A stretch of DNA of 22,239 nt from a virus, in IMG/VR virus record IMGVR_UViG_3300022752_000431, positions 1 through 22,239 of that record; one strand, written 5' to 3'. This document shows positions 6,973-14,110 of this stretch, one piece after another. A program made the translations under genes and the position numbers. How positions within the stretch are numbered: position 1 is the first letter of the stretch; each line of letters begins with the position of its first letter. The notes below the pieces were generated by a model, which ran no database searches, was not told where the DNA came from, and saw only the letters and a program-made list of their open reading frames with translations.

Positions 6973-7602
6973 TTATATCCTACATTTACCATCTTCGCAT
7001 AAAATCGAAGTAATGATTTCGTTTACTTTTCCGTATTTATTTATTTGTTTATTTTTATTTACTGATTCATTCATTTGCGTAGGACGCATAAAAGCCCCAT
7101 GTGTTGAAGGATTTGATACAAAGTCCCAACAAATTAATTCAAAATCTTCTTGAACTTCAACTACACCTTCATTACGTAATTCTTTAACTGAGCCTAATCC
7201 TCGGCTAGAAATTCCTAATGTTATGCCAGCTTTGAAAAGTGACTTTAAAATATTGCCTGAGGGTGTATCTAATATTTGTACTGCTCCGCATAAATCATCA
7301 CCTTTCCACCATATTTTTAAAACATTGTGTGATACGTTGTTTAAATTTACTACCGATGACTCTGGATGATCCAATTCTCCTAATGCTCGATGTTGATCAA
7401 TATATTCTTGTTGGTATCGGCGACATTCTCTTTCTAAGATTTGTTTTGGATACACGCGACCGTTTTGATTTTTTGCGCCTGCTCTTTGTAAAACTCCTTG
7501 TACAACAAAACCACCAGGTATTCCATATGCAGCACCATTAGATTCATTTAACGAACCTACGGGGTTAAATGGCATATATTCTACTATTAGTTGTTTTGAC
7601 AT
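6973..7602 (-). CDS. 21: Prohead core protease, gp21-like
   Basis: A 209-residue serine protease, nearly the length of T4 gp21 (212). In T4 this enzyme sits in the prohead core, degrades scaffold and trims the capsid protein before packaging. Visible catalytic candidates are H79 (GELDHPES), S132/S133 (GISSRG) and D160 (CWDFVSNPS), in the His-Ser-Asp order of herpesvirus/T4-type proteases. Its own N-terminus has SLNE|S (E20) and its C-terminus QMNE|S, plausible self-processing sites. The ribosome binding site is strong (AGGAGA, five or six bases before ATG). It is placed after two putative core proteins, as in the T4 order 20-67-68-21. Confidence 0.95.
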   Translation of the reverse strand: MSKQLIVEYMPFNPVGSLNESNGAAYGIPGGFVVQGVLQRAGAKNQNGRVYPKQILERECRRYQQEYIDQHRALGELDHPESSVVNLNNVSHNVLKIWWKGDDLCGAVQILDTPSGNILKSLFKAGITLGISSRGLGSVKELRNEGVVEVQEDFELICWDFVSNPSTHGAFMRPTQMNESVNKNKQINKYGKVNEIITSILCEDGKCRI

Positions 7603-7603
7603 A

Positions 7604-8395
7604 TTATTCTCCTAATGATCTAATTCGTTCTGATATTTTTATTAATCGTTCTGATATTTTATTCAATGCTTTTTTAGATGATTCTTTTAATCCTCCATGA
7701 GCAATACCGGATTCCGTTTTTAATCTGCTTGTATATCTAATTGTTTCTTCAATTTCTTTTAGTTTTTGTGCAACTTGTTTTATTGAATCATTTACACGTT
7801 GCTCCGGAGTTTGTTTTGCATTGCCAAATGCAAATGAACGATAACCTTCAATAAGTTGTTCATATCTTCGATCCATTGCTTCTGTTAGTTTTGGCGTTTG
7901 GCTAGGTGTATCTGTTAATGGTATAGAAGGATATTTTGTTACTTTTTTACCTTGCCAATCTACTTCATTTTCAGCAAATGCAAATTTATCCATCCATTCT
8001 TCTTCCTGTGATTCCGGTCTTTGGTATTCTCCGGGCTTATATGTTGGAGGAGTATTAATACCTTCTTTAACTCGTTTATATCCTAACGTTTCTACGGTAT
8101 CGTCATCAGCATTACCAAATGCTTTTGGCGTCATGTATGATCCAGCTCCTGCAGATGTAGATATTTCCTCTAAATCTTCATGATAGCCTTTATAATCACA
8201 ATGCAAACATCCTTCGCCTTCACACTTTACACATTGTTCTTTATTTTGATGGTGTGATCTAGTTGCCTGTTTAATAGCTTTATCTTTAACTCCTAAATAT
8301 TCTTGGCTCGGCGTTTCTTGTTTACCGTCGCCGTCCCAATCTTTTTCATTTAGAGTTTCAAAGCTTTCTTCTATTTGTCGAAGGAATGATTTCAT
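7604..8395 (-). CDS. Putative prohead core protein with Cys cluster and DxDxDG loop
   Basis: A 263-residue protein in the place occupied by T4 core genes 67/68, between portal and protease. I do not recognise a named family. Two features stand out: D19-W-D-G-D-G24 (KDWDGDGKQE), like the first half of a calcium-binding EF-hand or dockerin loop, and a zinc-ribbon-like C55-x2-C58-x4-C63-x2-C66 (CVKCEGEGCLHC) similar to one DnaJ-type CxxCxGxG repeat. The C-terminal 90 residues are helical and charged. TLNE (E17) may be a prohead protease site. Its ATG overlaps the stop of the 283-residue gene (ATGA), so translation is coupled; GAGG lies seven bases upstream. The core role is inferred from position. 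Confidence 0.72.
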   Translation of the reverse strand: MKSFLRQIEESFETLNEKDWDGDGKQETPSQEYLGVKDKAIKQATRSHHQNKEQCVKCEGEGCLHCDYKGYHEDLEEISTSAGAGSYMTPKAFGNADDDTVETLGYKRVKEGINTPPTYKPGEYQRPESQEEEWMDKFAFAENEVDWQGKKVTKYPSIPLTDTPSQTPKLTEAMDRRYEQLIEGYRSFAFGNAKQTPEQRVNDSIKQVAQKLKEIEETIRYTSRLKTESGIAHGGLKESSKKALNKISERLIKISERIRSLGE

Positions 8396-9243
8396 GCATG
8401 TACCTCATTTAACTCATCAACTAAATCCATGTAACGCATCAAGTTTAAAACATGCGACTCTTTAATCTTTTTAATATTTTCTACATTGCAAAGCATTTCA
8501 GATAATTTTTGTACTTTAATTTGTGTAACTTTATCTGTAATTTTTTTTGAATGCTCCGACAACGTTGTTTTTAATTTTGGAATAACATGTTGAACATATT
8601 GTCGTAATGCTTCGGTATCGTTAACGTTTGTAATGTATTTATTCAATAAATGTTTTTGTGACTCAGATAATGTAGAATATTTTTCATTGAATTTATCAAT
8701 CATTATTTTATAAGCTAACAATCTAGTATCTTTTTCTTGTTTAGAAAGAGTTTCAGTAATGATATCTTTTTCTACTACACGTCGCTCTGTAAGTAAACAA
8801 TGATCTAATACTACGTTTTTACATTCTGCTAATTGTTTGATGTTTGCATTATCTTCATATTCAAACAACATATAAATTGAAGCTAAAACTTTGTAATTAT
8901 TGATATGAGCTTTCGAAAGCGAATCAAAAGAAAACTTTTCAGAAATTTCTTTTACTAAATTATATTTTTGGCGATTCAATAAACTTTTGTTTAGTTTATC
9001 ATATGATTGTCTAACCGATCGAATATATTCTAATGCACGTGCTTCAGATTTATGTTGCTCTTTTATCAATGCATTATATAAATGTAATTCTTTTGCTAAT
9101 TCAGTATTTTTACCAAAATACTTTTTAATTATATCTATAGTATTTGATTTATCTGAAGTTAATGTTTCCGAAGTTAGTTTTCTAACTAACATTTCGAATA
9201 GCAATCCGGTATTTTTATACTTTGAATGTTTTAATTTTTTCAT
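8392..9243 (-). CDS. Putative head-core protein, 283 aa, all-helical
   Basis: A 283-residue, Lys/Glu/Leu-rich protein predicted by eye to be almost entirely helical, without membrane segments or catalytic motifs. The start, HSKYKNTGLLFEMLVRKLTS (residues 6-25), resembles a conserved hypothetical protein I have seen next to the portal in T4-like marine phages, with no assigned function. It opens the unit that runs through gp21 to bS21 and overlaps the next gene by four bases. An ATATTTATAT motif lies 23 bases before its ATG; there is no SD sequence. By position it could correspond to T4 gp67/gp68, but no sequence similarity supports that directly. Confidence 0.72.
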   Translation of the reverse strand: MKKLKHSKYKNTGLLFEMLVRKLTSETLTSDKSNTIDIIKKYFGKNTELAKELHLYNALIKEQHKSEARALEYIRSVRQSYDKLNKSLLNRQKYNLVKEISEKFSFDSLSKAHINNYKVLASIYMLFEYEDNANIKQLAECKNVVLDHCLLTERRVVEKDIITETLSKQEKDTRLLAYKIMIDKFNEKYSTLSESQKHLLNKYITNVNDTEALRQYVQHVIPKLKTTLSEHSKKITDKVTQIKVQKLSEMLCNVENIKKIKESHVLNLMRYMDLVDELNEVHA

Positions 9244-9266
9244 ACTGTTGTCAGTAATTTAATTTT

Positions 9267-9276
9267 ATATAAATAT
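9267..9276 (-). promoter_or_regulatory. ATATTTATAT motif upstream of the core-protein unit
   Basis: The coding strand reads ATATTTATATAAAATT, 23 bases before the ATG at 9243 and between portal and the 283-residue gene. It is one of seven copies and a candidate late promoter. Confidence 0.55.
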
Positions 9277-9284
9277 GTTTAAAA

Positions 9285-11114
9285 TTATAAAATGTTGTTT
9301 TCATCTAACATTGTACCTGAATCTAAATCTTGTTCTGATGATTTAAGTGATTCTGTTATAATTTTAGACGTATTTGATTTATTTTTCAAGTATCTTAAAA
9401 TGTTTTTACCTTCTGCTGTAAATGGTTTTCGTTCCTTAGGTAATGGTTGAAATGCAGTCTTTTGATTTTGCACATCAAATGCTTGATCTAATTCTTTTTT
9501 ACCGGTAGGATCCCAACCGAATGCATTTTTATGTTGTCCAAATTTAATTCCTTCTTTTGGACGTCCACCCGGATCTTTTTCTTCTACATCATCGGAACTC
9601 ATATGCATTGAAGCTAAGTCGTGCGGTGTACCATATGACACTCCTGTTACTGTTGGATCATTGCCTTCTTGTTCAATTTGGTTTTGACGGAAACGAAGTT
9701 TAAGATCTTCAATAACATTGGTTCTTTCTTGAAGCCACTGATCTTCCGACATATTGAATATGAATTCATAAATGTACTTATCTGAAACTAATTTAGAATC
9801 TTTCATTGCATTAGCTAATGTCATTTTTTCAGTCATTAATGCAACTTTTTGCTGATCGTAAATGATTGAAGGAGCTGTTAATTCTAATTCAAATCCAACT
9901 AAATCTTCACCTTCGTATCCCTGAGCATATAAATGTACAATTGCAATTTTATAAAGTTCTGATACTACAATTTTTTGAATACGTTCTATAGTTCTAGCAA
10001 AACGAATATCCATAGATGCTAATGTAGTTTTACCTTCAACTGCTTCTGCATATCCTAAAAATGGTTTAGGAATTTTTAATGCAGCCATCATTTTATCTTT
10101 GATATATTCTAAGTCTTCCGTACCTGTCCAAGTCATTCCTGGCAATGTATCAATAGTTGTTGAAGATTGTCCACCGCGTACTGGTAAATAATAATCTTCT
10201 AACATATTGTTAAGATTGAAACGTAAATTGTAATTTCCTGTTTGTTGATCAATATGTGGAATCTTTTTCATTTTATTGATAATTTGTTCCATAAATGTAT
10301 CAACTTCATTTGGCGGAATATTACCAATATCAATTTTAAAAATACGTTTTTCTGGTGCTCGCATTATTCTGTGAATAAGCATTGCATCTTCCATCATCAT
10401 TAATTTTTGGAACTCTTTACGTGCACCTTCTAACATTGATCTACCATATGGTAAAAAATTTGTATCAGATAACATGCGGAAATGTGCAATTTCAAAAACA
10501 TCATATGCTTCTTTAGCATCAGCCATATGTCTAAATTTAATTACATATTCTCCGGTTTTTTCATCAAATTCTTCATATCGTTCAATTTCATAACTAGAAA
10601 AAGGACGAGCATTTATAATTCCTAATTCATCGACAATATCAATTTTTAAAAAGAAATCGCCATACTTAGTTAAATTGCGTATCCATGTCCACAAATTAAA
10701 TTCAACATTTAATACATCATAAAATAAATTATAAAGTATTTTTTGTATGTTTGTTTTATTTGTTTTGATTGTTAAAATATCACCAAATTGATCTGCTAGA
10801 GTTGATTCATCTGAATATATATCAAGAGCTGCTGATATGATTGGATCTTTATCCATCATTTCGTAATCCGTATATAACTGCATACGATTCTGTTGCATAT
10901 AGTAATTAGAATCATATCCACCGTTCGAATTTGCTCCGGCTTTGTGACGAGATCCATGAAGTCTAGTATATCTGTCCGCAACTTTGCTTTGAGTTAAATT
11001 ACCTGCTCCTTGCAAACGATTGGTGTCGACAACACGAATTTTGTCTTTACCATACATTCTAACAACTACATTTGTATTGAATAGATTCTGTAAACGTTTT
11101 CTTAACGATGCCAT
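9285..11114 (-). CDS. 20: Portal protein, gp20-like
   Basis: A 609-residue portal subunit; in T4 twelve copies form the DNA channel at the head vertex, start head assembly and dock the terminase. The family signature is clear at residues 223-268: YGRSMLEGARKEFQKLMMME, then IHRIMRAPEKRIFKIDIGNI. The upstream block DKDPIISAALDIYSDEST (about 89-105) is also typical. T4 gp20 is 524 residues, so this one has an extra C-terminal tail of about 90 residues, hydrophilic and rich in Lys, Gly and Ser, with IITE|S near the end as a possible protease site. It has its own ATATTTATAT motif 12 bases upstream and no clear SD. It directly follows terminase, without the sheath and tube genes found there in T4. 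Confidence 0.95.
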   Translation of the reverse strand: MASLRKRLQNLFNTNVVVRMYGKDKIRVVDTNRLQGAGNLTQSKVADRYTRLHGSRHKAGANSNGGYDSNYYMQQNRMQLYTDYEMMDKDPIISAALDIYSDESTLADQFGDILTIKTNKTNIQKILYNLFYDVLNVEFNLWTWIRNLTKYGDFFLKIDIVDELGIINARPFSSYEIERYEEFDEKTGEYVIKFRHMADAKEAYDVFEIAHFRMLSDTNFLPYGRSMLEGARKEFQKLMMMEDAMLIHRIMRAPEKRIFKIDIGNIPPNEVDTFMEQIINKMKKIPHIDQQTGNYNLRFNLNNMLEDYYLPVRGGQSSTTIDTLPGMTWTGTEDLEYIKDKMMAALKIPKPFLGYAEAVEGKTTLASMDIRFARTIERIQKIVVSELYKIAIVHLYAQGYEGEDLVGFELELTAPSIIYDQQKVALMTEKMTLANAMKDSKLVSDKYIYEFIFNMSEDQWLQERTNVIEDLKLRFRQNQIEQEGNDPTVTGVSYGTPHDLASMHMSSDDVEEKDPGGRPKEGIKFGQHKNAFGWDPTGKKELDQAFDVQNQKTAFQPLPKERKPFTAEGKNILRYLKNKSNTSKIITESLKSSEQDLDSGTMLDENNIL

Positions 11115-11126
11115 ATATTTCTTTTA

Positions 11127-11136
11127 ATATAAATAT
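11127..11136 (-). promoter_or_regulatory. ATATTTATAT motif upstream of the portal gene
   Basis: The coding strand reads ATATTTATATTAAAAG, 12 bases before the portal ATG and in the 46-base gap after terminase. It is one of seven copies. Confidence 0.55.
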
Positions 11137-11160
11137 AACTAGTTAAAGAACCAAAGGAAT

Positions 11161-12738
11161 TTAAAGTAACCAAGTTAAATTTTCATCATTTGCACCATTA
11201 TTCCATTTCCATGAATCATTTCCTTGGTTTGGTTTGCCGGTGTAAATAACTGGATCTGTTTTTTGAAATTGGGATAATGCACGTTTGCTAAGATCGATTC
11301 CGTGCTGTCGTAGTTTTAAGGATGTATCTCGCAACCATAGTGCAATACAAAACGACATTACTAAATCATCATTATAACCGTTTTGTGCTTGAGCTTTACC
11401 ATTTAACCAAACAAATACAAATAATTCTTGAATAAGACGTTTTGATCTAATTACTGGTGTTCGTTCGCGCATATACATTTCTAATGCAGATATCATTAAT
11501 GGACGTGTACGTGATGTTGTTGATACACCAGGAACCATTTGGGTTTTATCTTTCATATCATAACCTTTTTTAAGTTGTACGTCAACATCAACATATCCGT
11601 CATCTTTATATGTATAAAATAATTTTTCGTAATTTCTATCTAATGCAGGTTGAATTGCCGCCCAACCAATATTAGCATTTTCTATTGCTAATAATGCATT
11701 ATTCCATTCTGTTGCAACCGAAACAAGCATATTACCGAAATCTTTAGGTGGAAGTTTTCCTTTATATTCTGCAACTTGTCGTACGTCTTGTACATCCAAT
11801 ACATGAAATGTTGACCAGTCACCGCCATCGCCTCGAGCAACGTCTGCCACTACTACATAATCTTTTGCATAGTCCGGATATTCCCAAATCCAATATGCAT
11901 TATCATATCCACGACGTTCGATAGGCTCTATGCACTTATTTTCATATTCCATTAATATAGCACCATCTACTACAGTATGTCCGGATGAAATAAAGTCACA
12001 ATCACATTCTTGTGCTGCACCACGTTCACCTAAAAGTTGAGTTTGTTCATCGCGCCATGTTTGATCACGTTCTGGATGTACTGTCCAATGCAGTTTAATT
12101 GTGTGAAATCCGTTGATTTCTTGTTCAGCTTCTGACCATACTGAGTGAAACCAATTTCCTACACCGTTAGGTGTTGATAATACAATAGCACCACCACCTG
12201 TTGATAATGTTGCCTGAGATGCTATCCAAATTTCTTCAATATTACGAATAAATGCTGCCTCATCTATAATAAGCAACGATAATGCTTCTGAACGTGCACC
12301 AGTTGTTGCCGATGATACTGCTTTGATTTGTGAACCATTTTTAAATTTCAAAGAAAGTTTATTGTCGGCTTCAACATTTCCTTTCAACCAACTTGGTAAA
12401 TTTTCGTGCATCACTCGTACTTTTGTTACTAGATTTTTTGCAACTTCTTGTGTTGTTGCAATAACAAGTACGTTAAAATCTTCTTTGAACAACATGCTCC
12501 ATAAAGCAAATCCTGCAGAAAGAGTTGATATTCCTAACTGTCGTGATTTTAATATTACACTGTAACGATTATCACGTAATTCAGTTAATGATGATTCCTG
12601 AAACGGAAATAAATTAAATTTGATCTTGCCTCGTTTAGGATGTTGAATGTAACAATATTGCTTCATGAAAAAAACAGGATCTTTAGCACACATTGCGTAC
12701 TGCTGTTGAATGATCTGTTTTATATTGGGTTGACTCAT
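11161..12738 (-). CDS. 17: Terminase large subunit, gp17-like
   Basis: A 525-residue packaging motor with an N-terminal ATPase and a C-terminal nuclease that cuts concatemeric DNA. The ATPase shows Walker A SRQLGIST (65-72), Walker B LLIIDEAAF (155-163) and the coupling motif LSTPNG (187-192). The nuclease shows D299 (VVVADVARGD), E352 (AIENAN) and D457/D458 (NGYNDDLV), matching the D-E-D acidic set of T4 gp17. T4 gp17 is 610 residues; the shortfall is mainly at the N-terminus. The ATG overlaps the region of the preceding gene's stop by one base of spacing, and no SD is visible, so translational coupling is likely. No small terminase subunit (gp16) gene was recognised next to it; the 214-residue protein is too dissimilar to call. 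Confidence 0.96.
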   Translation of the reverse strand: MSQPNIKQIIQQQYAMCAKDPVFFMKQYCYIQHPKRGKIKFNLFPFQESSLTELRDNRYSVILKSRQLGISTLSAGFALWSMLFKEDFNVLVIATTQEVAKNLVTKVRVMHENLPSWLKGNVEADNKLSLKFKNGSQIKAVSSATTGARSEALSLLIIDEAAFIRNIEEIWIASQATLSTGGGAIVLSTPNGVGNWFHSVWSEAEQEINGFHTIKLHWTVHPERDQTWRDEQTQLLGERGAAQECDCDFISSGHTVVDGAILMEYENKCIEPIERRGYDNAYWIWEYPDYAKDYVVVADVARGDGGDWSTFHVLDVQDVRQVAEYKGKLPPKDFGNMLVSVATEWNNALLAIENANIGWAAIQPALDRNYEKLFYTYKDDGYVDVDVQLKKGYDMKDKTQMVPGVSTTSRTRPLMISALEMYMRERTPVIRSKRLIQELFVFVWLNGKAQAQNGYNDDLVMSFCIALWLRDTSLKLRQHGIDLSKRALSQFQKTDPVIYTGKPNQGNDSWKWNNGANDENLTWLL

Positions 12739-12739
12739 A

Positions 12740-13120
12740 TCAATTTACTAGTTGTGATATAGAAAATGCTGTTAGTATTGCCGTAACGAGTCCGCTTCCG
12801 AACCAAATTCCTTTTGCATCCCACCATTTAGGTTGAAGTTGACGCTGACGTTTAATATATAGATCTATGTTATCATTTAACAATTCTATTTGCTGTTTTT
12901 GATAATCAATTTGCATTGAATCTAATGCTAATAATTTTCTACATGTTTTAATTGCATCTTCTTGTTGTGTTATGATTACATTATTTATACTGTCTGCTTC
13001 CCAAAGTGAATCTAAGGTTTTAGATATTTGTATAATTTCTTGTTCTGTAAAACATGTATCGGGAATATTTTGTGCAAAACTAAATACCGGAAATGATAAT
13101 ATGATTAATAACTTTTTCAT
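12740..13120 (-). CDS. Small secreted, membrane-anchored protein (lysis candidate)
   Basis: A 126-residue protein with an N-terminal signal peptide (MKKLLIILSFPVFSFA|Q, predicted cut after A16), a helical coiled-coil-like middle (about 25-95) with C23 and C60, and a C-terminal membrane segment (about 105-123). The FSFAQ cleavage region is typical of Flavobacteriia and is a main host clue. It would therefore be exported and held in the inner membrane by its C-terminus. The ATG overlaps the stop of the 114-residue gene (ATGA). Two overlapping small membrane proteins with coiled coils just before terminase suggest a spanin- or holin-like pair, but there is no lipobox and no homology I can name, so function is open. 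Confidence 0.75.
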   Translation of the reverse strand: MKKLLIILSFPVFSFAQNIPDTCFTEQEIIQISKTLDSLWEADSINNVIITQQEDAIKTCRKLLALDSMQIDYQKQQIELLNDNIDLYIKRQRQLQPKWWDAKGIWFGSGLVTAILTAFSISQLVN

Positions 13121-13461
13121 GCTTTCTTTTTTCTTCCGCGCTTTTTAGTTTTATTTAAAATATTTTCTTTAGCATCTGCTACAGTTTTAGGTGTTTCGGG
13201 TTGAATTGTTTCTTTTACTTCTTTTGTTTGTTCTATTTGATCAACTAAATCGTCAAGCTCTTGTTTTACTTGAGAACGTTGATCTTCAATAACATCCGTT
13301 TTACCTTGTAATTGATTAATGTTTGAATTGTTCATATCAATCTTTTGATCAATTTTAGATACTTGCTTTTTTTCATGTTTTTTAAAAAATGCAACGAATA
13401 TTGCAAAAAGTGCTAATAGTCCTCCAACTATTAATGCCCAATATTTTTTAATTGTTTTCAT
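13117..13461 (-). CDS. Small membrane protein with coiled coil (lysis candidate)
   Basis: A 114-residue protein with one N-terminal membrane helix (about residues 7-26), a coiled-coil region with regularly spaced hydrophobic residues (about 35-85), and a very basic end (KKRGRKKKA). I choose the ATG at 13461 because GGAG sits six bases upstream (13468-13471); the ATG at 13473 would add four residues and has no such site. The start overlaps the end of the 214-residue gene, and its stop overlaps the next start. The architecture (membrane anchor then coiled coil) is like an inner-membrane spanin, and the neighbour is secreted, but the Lys-rich tail could equally bind nucleic acid on the cytoplasmic side. 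Role uncertain. Confidence 0.75.
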   Translation of the reverse strand: MKTIKKYWALIVGGLLALFAIFVAFFKKHEKKQVSKIDQKIDMNNSNINQLQGKTDVIEDQRSQVKQELDDLVDQIEQTKEVKETIQPETPKTVADAKENILNKTKKRGRKKKA

Positions 13462-14092
13462 CTGTTTCTCCATTAAGTTTATTTAATAATTGTTTTTTAA
13501 ATTTTTCAAATTCTTTTTCTACTTTTTCTTCAAATTCTACTGGAGTCATTTTAGCTGACCAAGTTTCTATTTCTCCTTCAGAATTTGTAACAAATTTAGA
13601 TACATTTGTATATGCATCTTTTAAAAGTTTAATGTCTTGTTCTGCACTACGTAACCATGCTTCGGCATTCTGACGTATACGATTTTTTTCATATTCATCA
13701 TATTTGCCTTGCTTTCTTAAATCATGCTCCATATCAATTGTACATTCATAACACATACCGTTATATTTACGCATTTTTTCATCTAGATGATTTGGCGTTA
13801 AACATGTACATACATCTTTTCTACATTGCGGAAAAGATCGTAATGCATCTCGTATTTCTTGAAATGTTTCTGCATTTTTTGTTTTACGTATACGGAAGCC
13901 ATCTCGTTGTTCAATAACCCAGATATTACCTGCAGCATCCGTTTCTTCCCAGGTATCACCAACTTCATGTCGTTCAGCTAATTTGCCTTTTTGTTTAGCA
14001 TCAGAGAACCCAACAGTTTTTTTGGTTTGAAATTTGTGTTCGCCTTCCAACATTTGTTGGATAGCTTTAATGTTTTGTAACTTTTTACTCAT
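13448..14092 (-). CDS. Hypothetical Cys-rich protein, probable zinc binder, 214 aa
   Basis: A 214-residue soluble protein. Residues 40-70 form a small beta-rich block (RHEVGDTWEE, AAGNIWVIEQRDGF). Five cysteines follow, C90-x4-C95-x-C97 and C114-x2-C117, likely a zinc site, and the C-terminal 90 residues are helical and charged. I recall similar proteins of unknown function from marine T4-like phages, but no named family. It lies between the repeat-containing 325-residue gene (18-base gap) and the membrane pair, in the transcript that leads to terminase. A small-terminase role (gp16) was considered because of the location, but neither the size pattern nor the cysteines favour it. No SD is visible. 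Confidence 0.72.
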   Translation of the reverse strand: MSKKLQNIKAIQQMLEGEHKFQTKKTVGFSDAKQKGKLAERHEVGDTWEETDAAGNIWVIEQRDGFRIRKTKNAETFQEIRDALRSFPQCRKDVCTCLTPNHLDEKMRKYNGMCYECTIDMEHDLRKQGKYDEYEKNRIRQNAEAWLRSAEQDIKLLKDAYTNVSKFVTNSEGEIETWSAKMTPVEFEEKVEKEFEKFKKQLLNKLNGETDENN

Positions 14093-14110
14093 ATAACTTA
14101 TTAATAATGT

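Noticed and set aside
6558-6992. Upstream start at 6992 for the gene after gp21
   Set aside because: It would overlap gp21 by 20 bases and lacks a ribosome binding site, whereas AGGA lies six bases before the ATG at 6971.
12982-12989. TATAAATA on the coding strand inside the 126-residue gene as a T4-type late promoter for terminase
   Set aside because: Single intragenic copy with no repeat elsewhere, about 240 bases from the terminase start; consistent with chance in AT-rich DNA.
13448-14092. 214-residue protein as the small terminase subunit gp16
   Set aside because: Position is suggestive but the Cys cluster and beta-rich N-terminal block do not fit, and no similarity is visible.
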